A stretch of DNA of 64,000 nucleotides, from positions 62,001 through 126,000 of the forward strand of contig NZ_AUYB01000126.1 of assembly GCF_001625655.1 (NCBI RefSeq), read 5' to 3'. This DNA comes from Pseudoalteromonas luteoviolacea DSM 6061 (GTDB taxonomy: Bacteria > Pseudomonadota > Gammaproteobacteria > Enterobacterales > Alteromonadaceae). Positions 53,514-61,539 of this stretch are shown one piece after another; position 1 is the first letter of the stretch; the number at the start of each line of letters is the position of its first letter. The translations under genes were made by a program, and so were the position numbers. The notes below the pieces were generated by a model. The model did no database searches, was not told the origin of the DNA, and worked only from the letters and a program-made list of their open reading frames with translations.

Positions 53514-53824
53514 TATAAACTTTTGTACGCGTTAATTTTTTTCTTATTGCTTATACTATTTTTGAGCTCCGAAGCCACTTCCTTTTTTTTTGTGGTCAGC
53601 TTTTCAGACAACTGAGAAAGTGTTTCATAAGCGTCAATAACAATAGTCCGTAAGTGCTCATCTTGCTGCCAACCTGACAGCTGTAATTGCGCCCGTAAGC
53701 TATTGTCTAACTCTTTTACTAGCTTGAGCGCTTCCTCAAGCTTTTGCTCATTACAAAGTGTTTTTAATCTCTGCAGAGATTCATTGACCGCAGCCCACTC
53801 ATCCGGCATTGGCGCCAACACCAT
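53513..53824 (-). CDS. Small FliT-position protein
   Basis: The 103-residue, mostly helical, charged protein is encoded between fliS and maf, where FliT (the FliD chaperone) is usually found. Pattern 'EWAAVNESLQRLKTLCNE' and 'LRTIVIDAYETLSQLSEKL' fit a short helical bundle but no conserved motif is decisive. The ATG at 53824 has AGG five bases upstream and overlaps fliS by 26 nt. A FliT-like chaperone role is inferred from position. Confidence 0.65.
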   Translation of the reverse strand: MVLAPMPDEWAAVNESLQRLKTLCNEQKLEEALKLVKELDNSLRAQLQLSGWQQDEHLRTIVIDAYETLSQLSEKLTTKKKEVASELKNSISNKKKINAYKSL

Positions 53825-54227
53825 TTTGACCTAATGTTTCCTGCCTCACATCCACTGGGATCGCATCCCATGCAGATTTAATTTCTTTAAGTAAATTAGA
53901 AACTTCATCAATAATCGCAGGATCATTTTGCAAGCTTGCATCTAAGAGTCTGTCAATCATATATGAGTATAGTGCATATAGATTTTCACTTACTTCACCG
54001 CCCAGATCAAAGTCTAAGCAGCCTCTGAGCGCTTCAATTATCGCTGAAGCTTTTGAAATATGTTCAGCTTTGGCTTCTAGGTGCTTTTTCTCAATAGCAA
54101 CTCGAGCTAGCACCATTTTCTCAACCGCGCCAGACATCAGCATTTGAATTATCTCATAGCGATCAGCACCCGCTACGCGAGTCTTGAGCGCCTCTTTTTG
54201 ATAGTTTTTGACACGAGCATTATACAT
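53799..54227 (-). CDS. fliS: Flagellin export chaperone FliS
   Basis: The 142-residue four-helix protein has the FliS start 'MYNARVKNYQKEALKTRV', the 'RYEIIQMLMSGAVEKM' helix and 'CLDFDLGGEVSENLYALYSY' block. It binds the disordered C-terminus of flagellin in the cytoplasm and hands it to the export gate. It follows fliD by 9 nt. Confidence 0.95.
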   Translation of the reverse strand: MYNARVKNYQKEALKTRVAGADRYEIIQMLMSGAVEKMVLARVAIEKKHLEAKAEHISKASAIIEALRGCLDFDLGGEVSENLYALYSYMIDRLLDASLQNDPAIIDEVSNLLKEIKSAWDAIPVDVRQETLGQNGVGANAG

Positions 54228-54236
54228 AAGTACACC

Positions 54237-55664
54237 TTAATTACTTGATTTAGTAAACCCAGGTAAATTAGCTAACTGGGCCCCTAGGTAGCTTTGCGTT
54301 TGCTGCATTTGGGCAATAAGTACATCTAGCCCCGCATACTGTTTACGCAACCTCTCCTCAAATGAAGCCATTCTGTATTCATGATTTAGAACATCATCTT
54401 CTAAATCATCCAGCTGACCATTGAGGCTAGTTTCACGTTCCTTGATGATCCCGCCTGAATCGACATAATTACCAAGCAAGGATTCAAGTTCTTTCGCTAC
54501 CCCATTAGGTCCAGCAAAAGCTGTGCCAATATCATCAAAATTAGTGTCCATCGCATCATTCAAGCTTCTCACTAGAGTTGATTTCTCGAGATAACCTTCT
54601 TTATCGATACCTAAGCCTATGTCAAATATTGACGTAAAAGGGCCGGCATCGGTCAAAGGTTTAGACAAGGCAGTGACGAGTTGATCATCTAAAGAGCGCA
54701 TTGATGCATCGCCATTTAGCGGCCTACCAATACGTGTTTGAAATCCAATATTACCGATTAGATTATTATAGTTTGATATGAATTCGTCTATTAGAACATT
54801 CACAGATTCCCTGTCATATTCTACGTTGAGTTCAGCGGTTTCATATTTTAACGTTGTCGCATCCTGAACACTCAGGGCTTTTGCTGTTATTGTCATGTCT
54901 TGAACAGCATCTTTAAACGTATTTGTTGCGCTTGTTACCTCTAACCCATCAACCGTAATCTTGGCATTCTGAGCTTTATCCTCTGTGGCTATGGTCATAC
55001 CGCCAGTTGGGTTAGTTGCCGCATCATAGGTTTCAATAGCATCCAATTCTGAGGTATCACTTGTTATTACCAAGTCATTGCCATCACCGGATTCGCTCGA
55101 CGTTAAGACTAATTTACTGCCCACGGCAGCATCACCTGTATTAACAATGTTTGCGGTCACCCCAAAGTTGCTGTCGCTCGCATTAATTGCATCTCTGAGC
55201 TGACTGAGCGTCATACCGGCTGTAACTGTTAAATCAAAATTTTTCGACCCTGCAGCGAATGATAGTGTTCCTCCAGAAGCACTTACGACAGCATCACTAG
55301 ATGCAAATGCACCGTTAGCACTAACAGCTCGGCTCCCCTGTGCCAATTGGGTTACTGCAATATCAAATGTACCGACAGAGATATTTGAAGTCGGTGTTAC
55401 GCTGATAATGTCTCCACTAGTTGGTTGCTTAATATTTGCAACCCGCTTGTTGAAGTTATTGATATCAGCAAGTTTTTCAACAGTGTCATTAAGTTTGGAG
55501 ATAGCTGACTTAACTTCTCCGATCGCTGATAGCTCGACCTTCAAAGACTCTTCTTTTCTAGCGAAAGCCTGAAGTTTAGGTACATTTTCAGCATCGACCG
55601 ATGCTTTAATAATGCTTTCTAAATTCAGACCCGAGCCTACGCCTGCTGACGTAATAAGTGGCAT
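54237..55664 (-). CDS. fliD: Filament cap protein FliD
   Basis: The 475-residue protein has the FliD N-terminus (ITSAGVGSGLNLESIIKASV), a beta-rich middle and a helical C-terminus ending MQQTQSYLGAQLANLPGF. It caps the filament tip and guides flagellin folding. It lies between flaG and fliS. The length is typical. Confidence 0.95.
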   Translation of the reverse strand: MPLITSAGVGSGLNLESIIKASVDAENVPKLQAFARKEESLKVELSAIGEVKSAISKLNDTVEKLADINNFNKRVANIKQPTSGDIISVTPTSNISVGTFDIAVTQLAQGSRAVSANGAFASSDAVVSASGGTLSFAAGSKNFDLTVTAGMTLSQLRDAINASDSNFGVTANIVNTGDAAVGSKLVLTSSESGDGNDLVITSDTSELDAIETYDAATNPTGGMTIATEDKAQNAKITVDGLEVTSATNTFKDAVQDMTITAKALSVQDATTLKYETAELNVEYDRESVNVLIDEFISNYNNLIGNIGFQTRIGRPLNGDASMRSLDDQLVTALSKPLTDAGPFTSIFDIGLGIDKEGYLEKSTLVRSLNDAMDTNFDDIGTAFAGPNGVAKELESLLGNYVDSGGIIKERETSLNGQLDDLEDDVLNHEYRMASFEERLRKQYAGLDVLIAQMQQTQSYLGAQLANLPGFTKSSN

Positions 55665-55687
55665 AAACTACCTCCAAATTAATAACT

Positions 55688-56095
55688 TTAGGCTGTTCTA
55701 TCAAAAAGTAGCCCTTTCCCTTCTAGCTTATCGGCAAGTTCGTCCAAAGCCTTAGCAACTTCTCGGAACTCTTCTGATGGTATTTCCCGAATCACTTTTT
55801 CACTACTCTTATCTATGACTCTAATAAAAGGAGGATCTCCATTTTCGTCAAATTCAAAAGATAAATTAGTCGAAGTAACAGGAAGCACCCCGTTAAGCTT
55901 TTCTAAGTTGGACTTAACTTCTTCAACAACAGCTGACTGCGGTCGCTCTTCACGATCCTTCTCTTGTCGGAGGCCTTCCTGCTTGGAAACCTGCTCGACT
56001 AGAGCTATGTCATCTCCATGACCAGACTTTTTTTGTTCATGAGCGAGCATCGCGTCTTGCGTTCCAACTTTTATGGACGTTTGAACTTCATTCAC
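55688..56095 (-). CDS. flaG: FlaG-family protein
   Basis: I set the start at GTG 56095 (NEVQTSIKVGTQDAM after the start), six bases after a strong GGAGG; the longer frame would begin with TTG inside the ribosome-binding region. The ~136-residue product has a charged N-terminus and the FlaG C-terminal domain 'LSFEFDENGDPPFIRVIDK', 'SSEKVIREIPSEEFREVA'. FlaG influences filament length in Vibrio and Campylobacter. It follows flagellin 1 after a strong hairpin. Confidence 0.9.
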   Translation of the reverse strand: MNEVQTSIKVGTQDAMLAHEQKKSGHGDDIALVEQVSKQEGLRQEKDREERPQSAVVEEVKSNLEKLNGVLPVTSTNLSFEFDENGDPPFIRVIDKSSEKVIREIPSEEFREVAKALDELADKLEGKGLLFDRTA

Positions 56096-56126
56096 AATAC
56101 ACCTCCGCAATTAAGTCTTTTTAAGA

Positions 56127-56170
56127 GTATACGCCAAGTTTGGCCCTAAGTCTCAAACTTGACGATATAC
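56127..56170 (-). other. Intercistronic hairpin between flagellin 1 and flaG
   Basis: GTATACGCCAAGTTTGG and CAAACTTGACGATATAC pair over about 16 bp with a one-base bulge and a G-T pair. On the minus strand it is followed by TCTTAAAAAG, then the flaG ribosome-binding site. It could partly terminate the abundant flagellin mRNA or protect its 3' end. Confidence 0.6.
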
Positions 56171-56180
56171 CAGCCGTATC

Positions 56181-57149
56181 TTAGCCAAGTAGAGAGAGAG
56201 CTACTTGTGGCCTTTGATTAGCCTGACTTAATATTGAACTACTTGCTTGTTGCAGTATTTGCATTTTAGTTAAGTTTGCAGTTTCTGTCGCGAAGTCTGT
56301 ATCACGAATTCGAGAACGTGCAGCGGTTAGGTTTTCTGATACGTTGGACTGATTTCGAATCGTAGATTGGAATCGGTTTTGAACGGCACCTAGCTCTGCT
56401 CGCTTTTTATCTACTACAGCAATCAGAGAGTCCATGCCCGCCATTACAGCTTGCGCATTTGCTTGTGATGATACTGAAATACCACCAGCGGTGAAAACAC
56501 CAGCAAAGCTATTATTCGAAGGAGAAGCACCAACTGAACCACTGATATTACCTGCAAGTGAAGCTGAGCTCAGAGACTGACCTGTTACACCACTCGCCAC
56601 ACCAGCGATACCAGATAAAGTAAATCCACCATTCGCCGTTAGGCTGTTATTAGAGCCACCTACATTTTGCATACTGAAGCTGATTGTCTGAACTGCGTCA
56701 GCACCAACTTGGAAGTTTGCATCGTAAGAACCATCTAATAAGTTTTGTCCACCAAATGTTGTATCAGCAGCAACACGGTTTACTTCTTGAGAAAGAGAGC
56801 GGATCTCCTCCTGAATTGCCAAACGGTCTTCATCTGTGTTTGAACCGTTTGAAGCCTGTTGCGCTAGCGTACGCATACGCTGGAACATTTGTGTTGTCTC
56901 GTCCAATGCACCTTCAGCAGTTTGAGCGAGCGATATACCATCATTTGCATTTCGAATACCTTGATTCAGACCATTTATTTGACCTGTCAAACGGTTCGAG
57001 ATCTGCAAACCTGCAGCATCATCCTTAGCACTGTTAATCCTAACACCCGAAGAAAGTCGTTGGAACGACGTATCTAACGAATTGGCAGAGTTGTTCAACT
57101 GCCTTTGTGCGTTCAAAGAACTCACATTTGTATTTACATATAAAGCCAT
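56181..57149 (-). CDS. Flagellin 1
   Basis: The 322-residue flagellin has D0/D1 ends (MALYVNTNVSSLNAQRQLNN; C-terminal QILQQASSSILSQANQRPQV) and a short Ser/Gly/Ala-rich centre (about 165-235) that carries likely glycosylation serines. It differs from its neighbours at several sites (for example INSAKDDAAGLQISNRL instead of INSAADDAAGLQISDRL). It is preceded by a perfect sigma-28 promoter and followed by flaG. Confidence 0.95.
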   Translation of the reverse strand: MALYVNTNVSSLNAQRQLNNSANSLDTSFQRLSSGVRINSAKDDAAGLQISNRLTGQINGLNQGIRNANDGISLAQTAEGALDETTQMFQRMRTLAQQASNGSNTDEDRLAIQEEIRSLSQEVNRVAADTTFGGQNLLDGSYDANFQVGADAVQTISFSMQNVGGSNNSLTANGGFTLSGIAGVASGVTGQSLSSASLAGNISGSVGASPSNNSFAGVFTAGGISVSSQANAQAVMAGMDSLIAVVDKKRAELGAVQNRFQSTIRNQSNVSENLTAARSRIRDTDFATETANLTKMQILQQASSSILSQANQRPQVALSLLG

Positions 57150-57249
57150 AGTAGCCTCCGCTTTATCGATTAAATTCGTGCCTGCGGGATACCCCTACCC
57201 TGCAGACTCGAATGAATTAGAGTCCTAAAGTTATAGTTCTCTAACTCGC

Positions 57250-57276
57250 TTATCGGCTCTTGAAGCGGAAGCTTTA
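57250..57276 (-). promoter_or_regulatory. Sigma-28 (FliA) promoter of flagellin 1
   Basis: On the minus strand TAAA (57276-57273), 15 nt, then GCCGATAA (57257-57250) matches the FliA consensus exactly, about 100 nt before the flagellin 1 ATG. Confidence 0.88.
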
Positions 57277-57303
57277 GCTTTATTTGTAAAATAATTTCAT
57301 TTT

Positions 57304-58275
57304 TTATCCTTGCAGTAAACTCAATGCCGCTTGCGGTCTTTGGTTTGCTTGGCCTAGGATAGTTTGACTTGCTTGTTGTAAAATTTGGTTTTTAGTCAAT
57401 TTTGCAGTCTCTAGTGCAAAATCTGCATCTTTAATTCGAGACTTTGCAGCTTCTAGGTTTTCTGCAATATTGGACTGATTTCGAATCGTAGATTGGAATC
57501 GGTTTTGGACCGCACCAAGCTCCGCTCGCTTTTTATCTACAACAGCGATTAGAGAGTCCATACCTGCCATTACTGCCTGAGCATTCGCCTGGCTCGATAC
57601 AGAAATACCGCCTGCTGTATAAACACCAGCAAAACTGTTGTTGCTAGGAGAAGCACCAACTGCACCACTAATATTACCAGCCAGTGAAGCTGAACTCAGT
57701 GAATTTCCAGATACACCACTTGCAATACCGGCAATACCTGACATTGTGAAACCGCCATTGGCAACCATGCTATTAGCTGTACTACCAACATATTGCATAC
57801 TAAAGCCAATTGTTTGTACTGCATCAGCACCTACTTGGAAGTTTGCTGCGTAGCTACCATCTAGCAAGTTTTGTCCACCGAACGTGGTGTCTGAAGCAAC
57901 ACGGTTAACCTCAGAGGCGAGCTGTCGAATTTCTTCTTGAATCGCTAGGCGGTCTTCATCTGTGTTTGAGCCGTTTGCCGCTTGTTGTGACAAAGTACGG
58001 ATTCTTTGGAACATGGACGTAATTTCATCCATTGCACCTTCAGCGGTCTGCGCTAAAGAAATACCGTCGTTGGCATTTCGGTTACCTTGGTTAAGACCCA
58101 AGATTTGCGACTGAAGTCGGTCAGAGATCTGAAGACCTGCAGCATCGTCAGCAGCACTGTTAATACGAAGACCTGATGATAGACGCTTGAAAGACGTGTC
58201 TAGTTCAACACCCGATCTTTGAAGCTGCCTTTGCGCATTCAATGAACTAACATTGGTATTTACGAATAAAGCCAT
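57304..58275 (-). CDS. Flagellin 2
   Basis: The 323-residue flagellin has normal D0/D1 ends (MALFVNTNVSSLNAQRQLQR; C-terminal QTILGQANQRPQAALSLLQG) and the same short centre as flagellins 1 and 3, with a few substitutions (GSTANSMVANGGFTMSGIAG). It has a sigma-54 promoter instead of the sigma-28 promoters of its neighbours, and a long leader with two hairpins. It should be made earlier or under FlrC control, like the FlrC-dependent flagellin of Vibrio cholerae. Confidence 0.95.
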   Translation of the reverse strand: MALFVNTNVSSLNAQRQLQRSGVELDTSFKRLSSGLRINSAADDAAGLQISDRLQSQILGLNQGNRNANDGISLAQTAEGAMDEITSMFQRIRTLSQQAANGSNTDEDRLAIQEEIRQLASEVNRVASDTTFGGQNLLDGSYAANFQVGADAVQTIGFSMQYVGSTANSMVANGGFTMSGIAGIASGVSGNSLSSASLAGNISGAVGASPSNNSFAGVYTAGGISVSSQANAQAVMAGMDSLIAVVDKKRAELGAVQNRFQSTIRNQSNIAENLEAAKSRIKDADFALETAKLTKNQILQQASQTILGQANQRPQAALSLLQG

Positions 58276-58341
58276 GATTCACTCTCTCTATACTAGAGCT
58301 CAATAAAGAGCTGATTACTTATGTACAAGAGGCGTCTAAAT

Positions 58342-58379
58342 ACCGTCACTTAAATTTGACGGTGGGGCAATTTGTTGCC
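58342..58379 (-). other. Two hairpins in the 5' leader of flagellin 2
   Basis: ACCGTCA/TGACGGT (58342-58348 with 58357-58363) and GGCAA/TTGCC (58366-58370 with 58375-58379) lie next to each other in the ~128-nt leader between the sigma-54 promoter and the ATG. Confidence 0.6.
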
Positions 58380-58414
58380 ACTTGTACAGTTTTTCTCTAT
58401 GTGGTTAGAGAAAA

Positions 58415-58429
58415 GCAAAACATGTGCCA
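58415..58429 (-). promoter_or_regulatory. Sigma-54 promoter of flagellin 2
   Basis: On the minus strand TTGGCACATGTTTTGCTTTT matches TGGCAC-N5-TTGC exactly, about 140 nt before the flagellin 2 ATG. Confidence 0.88.
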
Positions 58430-58568
58430 ATAAAAATTTGACTTAAGCTTTTTATAGAAATTCAAATGATGAAATAGAGGTAATCAATTGAAAGTTAGAC
58501 TTTAACGCACACAGAATGGTGCTTTAGAGCCAATGTTCAACAAAAAATAGTGAAAGGTAAATAAAGAA

Positions 58569-58590
58569 GAAGGAGGCATTTGCCTCCTTC
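58569..58590 (-). terminator. Terminator after flagellin 3
   Basis: GAAGGAGGC-N4-GCCTCCTTC is a 9-bp GC-rich stem followed on the minus strand by TTCTTTATTT, about 180 nt after the flagellin 3 stop. The rest of the 495-bp gap (58276-58770) holds the flagellin 2 promoter and leader and no gene. Confidence 0.6.
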
Positions 58591-58770
58591 TAAAATAGTT
58601 TGAGAGTGACTGTCATTTTATTTACGATAATTTTGGCACGATATGTGCTTTTATTATCTCGTTCATTGAATCGATGAACTCATTGGATTTTAAGCTCCTC
58701 CGCTTTATCATCCAATCCGGTGTCTGTGCTAAATACCCCATCAAGCACAGGCACCAATTTCCTACCTTAA

Positions 58771-59739
58771 TTAACCTAGAAGACTTAGTGCAGCCTGTGG
58801 ACGCTGGTTAGCCTGACTTAAGATAGTCTGCGAAGCCTGTTGAAGGATCTGCATCTTAGTTAAGTTTGCTGTTTCCATTGCGAAGTCTGTATCTTTGATA
58901 CGAGATTTCGCAGCTGATAGGTTTTCAGCGATATTCGATTGGTTTCTGATTGTTGATTGGAAACGGTTTTGAACAGCACCTAGTTCCGCACGTTTTTTAT
59001 CAACTACTGCAATCAGAGAGTCCATACCAGCCATTACTGCTTGCGCGTTGGCCTGAGATGATACTGAGATACCACCAGCGGTGAATACACCCGCAAAGCT
59101 GTTACTTGACGGTGATGCACCAACTGAACCACTGATGTTACCCGCTAATGATGCTGAACTTAGAGATTGACCTGTTACACCACTTGCCACACCCGCAATA
59201 CCAGATAATGTGAAACCGCCGTTTGCTACTAAGCTGTTGTTACTGCCACCCACTGTTTGCATACTGAAGCTGATAGTCTGTACTGCGTCAGCACCAACCT
59301 GGAAGTTTGCAGCATAAGAACCGTCAAGCAAGTTTTGACCACCGAAAGTCGTATCTGCTGCTACACGGTTAACTTCTGAAGAAAGTGAACGAATCTCTTC
59401 TTGGATTGCTAAACGGTCTTCATCAGTGTTTGAACCATTCGCAGCCTGTTGAGATAGCGTACGAATACGTTGGAACATTGACGTTACTTCGTCCATCGCA
59501 CCTTCAGCTGTTTGCGCTAATGAGATAGCGTCGTTCGCGTTTCTGTTACCTTGGTTCAAACCGTTGATTTGAGATGTTAAACGGTCTGAAATTTGTAGAC
59601 CCGCTGCATCATCAGCTGCGCTGTTGATACGGAAGCCTGATGATAAACGCTTGAATGATACGTCAAGCGAGTTACCTGAATTATTTAACTGTCTTTGAGC
59701 ATTCAATGAACTTACGTTAGTATTTACATAAAGTGCCAT
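58771..59739 (-). CDS. Flagellin 3
   Basis: The 322-residue flagellin is nearly identical to flagellin 1 in the central region (SLVANGGFTLSGIAGVASGV against SLTANGGFTLSGIAGVASGV) and close to flagellin 2 in the D0/D1 ends. C-terminal QTILSQANQRPQAALSLLG is canonical. It has its own sigma-28 promoter and terminator, so it is a monocistronic copy. Confidence 0.95.
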   Translation of the reverse strand: MALYVNTNVSSLNAQRQLNNSGNSLDVSFKRLSSGFRINSAADDAAGLQISDRLTSQINGLNQGNRNANDAISLAQTAEGAMDEVTSMFQRIRTLSQQAANGSNTDEDRLAIQEEIRSLSSEVNRVAADTTFGGQNLLDGSYAANFQVGADAVQTISFSMQTVGGSNNSLVANGGFTLSGIAGVASGVTGQSLSSASLAGNISGSVGASPSSNSFAGVFTAGGISVSSQANAQAVMAGMDSLIAVVDKKRAELGAVQNRFQSTIRNQSNIAENLSAAKSRIKDTDFAMETANLTKMQILQQASQTILSQANQRPQAALSLLG

Positions 59740-59830
59740 AATATTTCTCCCACTGTAAACTTAGTTTACTCTCAAACTGTAACTCTTAATCGCCTTAGGA
59801 CTTTTTCATTGTCCGGCTTGGTTAATTAAG

Positions 59831-59857
59831 TTATCGGGCGGCAAAATAAATCCTTTA
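59831..59857 (-). promoter_or_regulatory. Sigma-28 (FliA) promoter of flagellin 3
   Basis: On the minus strand TAAA (59857-59854), 15 nt, then CCCGATAA (59838-59831), one mismatch from GCCGATAA, about 92 nt before the flagellin 3 ATG. Confidence 0.8.
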
Positions 59858-60301
59858 GTATTTTTTTAATTTTTTTATAACACATTGATTTAAATAGTAT
59901 TAAAAAGGAAAAGTTTCTATATCTTCAATAACGGAAATTATTTTCCTTCACAAGGTAAGTCAATTCAGGAATAATGAATTCTATTTATTTATTAATTACC
60001 TAGACAGTAACTCTGAGAATAACAATACTTTCCATCCATAAATCTTCGATATTGCTGTTAATGGCTACTTGAGCCACACACTATGTCTTGCCACAGTCTT
60101 TTAATTTAACAGATTCCATGCCATCAACTATTTGACACTAAAGTTGCTAGCACGCAACTAAGTAGTTGAGAAAAGCAACAAGTGCTTTGTTAAACCGAGG
60201 GTTGTACAAGAAGGTTGGTGAGTAAATAAAGGTATAGGAATGGAAAATAAATAGCTGAGGAGCTGCCAAATTCATGACAACCCGACAGCAAATGTGCGGC
60301 A
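59858..60301. other. AT-rich non-coding spacer between flagellin 3 and flgL
   Basis: About 440 bp without a plausible gene on either strand. It begins with long A/T runs. A short GTTGC-N6-GCAAC inverted repeat near 60143 is the only structure I noted. I see no convincing terminator directly after flgL. Confidence 0.6.
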
Positions 60302-61537
60302 TTAACGAATAAAGTCTAAAAGACTCAAGTTAGATAACCGGCCAAATGTAGCTTGAGAAGCCTGTAATTGAGTTTCATGTTTGGTCAGCTCGGTGATTGC
60401 TTCAGCCATATCAAGTTCTACTAGTTCTGCACGCGCGAGCTGGTTATTAATATCTAAATCAGAATTTGCTTCAGTTATGCGTGTAGCGGTATTCAACCTG
60501 CCACCGAGACCAGACTGTGTCTGTGACACTCTATTTTTTGCATTTTCTAGCCCAGTCATCGTGTCCGCCAGCACTTGACGATAGTCTGCATCAGCCAACG
60601 TTGTATCATCTAGAGCTGTAATAAGCTTGTCGATAGTATTAAGGACATTGTCGCGCTCTGGTTTCGCCAACTCAAACTCAATATTAGTTGGATTACCACT
60701 AATGCTAAACTCAATTCCCAATGCCTCAAAGTTTTCTCCTTCAAAGCTTCCGGTATGAACTACCGTTGCACCTTGAGAGATTTGATACGTATTAGGAGTA
60801 CCATATGTGATATCAAGGTCATATACATTCGAGCCGGCCGGCGCCGTTGGATCTGGGTTGAAGTTTGCCTTGTGAAATTGATCGAAGTCACCTTGCTGTT
60901 TTACATAAGCCGAGGCAGCCGAGCCACCAGGTGTCGAAGTTAGACCGCTGTTTTGAACCACATTTAAACGCTGCTCTACACTTTCAAACACATCAAATCC
61001 GTTATCACTTGATTTGATGTCTACACCTTCGGCAACTTTAATCTTGTGTTGCCCTTGATCGCCTTTATACTCGTAACGGCCAGTAGTACTGTTGAACGCG
61101 TATGCCTCAGTGTTATCCTGATATCCCGAGAAAATATACCTACCATCCTCGGTTTTTGCATTCATAAGATCTAAAACGGATGTTTTAATAGCAGTTAACT
61201 CTTCAGATAAAGCCGCACGATCTGGTCCTGTTAAAGCACCATTACCAGCCTGAACAGTCAGTTCAATTGAACGTGTCAATGACCCTTTAATATTGTCCAA
61301 CACGCCTTCTTGTGTATCCAAGCGGCTTTTCAACATCGTCAAGTTTTTAGTGTATTGCTCATTAGTCTGAATTTTATCAGAATACAATAATGATCTTGCC
61401 ATTGCAGAAGGATCGTCAGATGCAGTCAATACACGCTTTTGCGTATTCACTTGTTGCATAGATTTATTCACTTCTTGCTGGCTGTTTAAAATAGAATTTA
61501 GATTACTTTTAAAAATCATATTGTGAGATAAACGCAT
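60302..61537 (-). CDS. flgL: Hook-filament junction protein FlgL (HAP3)
   Basis: The 411-residue protein has flagellin-like ends: N-terminal MRLSHNMIFKSNLNSILNSQ, the 'VLTASDDPSAMARSLLYSDK' segment, and C-terminal 'DMAEAITELTKHETQLQASQ'. A central insertion domain holds the extra length over the ~317-residue Salmonella protein. It starts 2 nt after flgK. Confidence 0.95.
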   Translation of the reverse strand: MRLSHNMIFKSNLNSILNSQQEVNKSMQQVNTQKRVLTASDDPSAMARSLLYSDKIQTNEQYTKNLTMLKSRLDTQEGVLDNIKGSLTRSIELTVQAGNGALTGPDRAALSEELTAIKTSVLDLMNAKTEDGRYIFSGYQDNTEAYAFNSTTGRYEYKGDQGQHKIKVAEGVDIKSSDNGFDVFESVEQRLNVVQNSGLTSTPGGSAASAYVKQQGDFDQFHKANFNPDPTAPAGSNVYDLDITYGTPNTYQISQGATVVHTGSFEGENFEALGIEFSISGNPTNIEFELAKPERDNVLNTIDKLITALDDTTLADADYRQVLADTMTGLENAKNRVSQTQSGLGGRLNTATRITEANSDLDINNQLARAELVELDMAEAITELTKHETQLQASQATFGRLSNLSLLDFIR

Positions 61538-61539
61538 AA

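Noticed and set aside
60143..60160. GTTGC-N6-GCAAC inverted repeat as terminator of flgL
   Set aside because: Only 5 bp, about 150 nt from the flgL stop and with a poor T tail.
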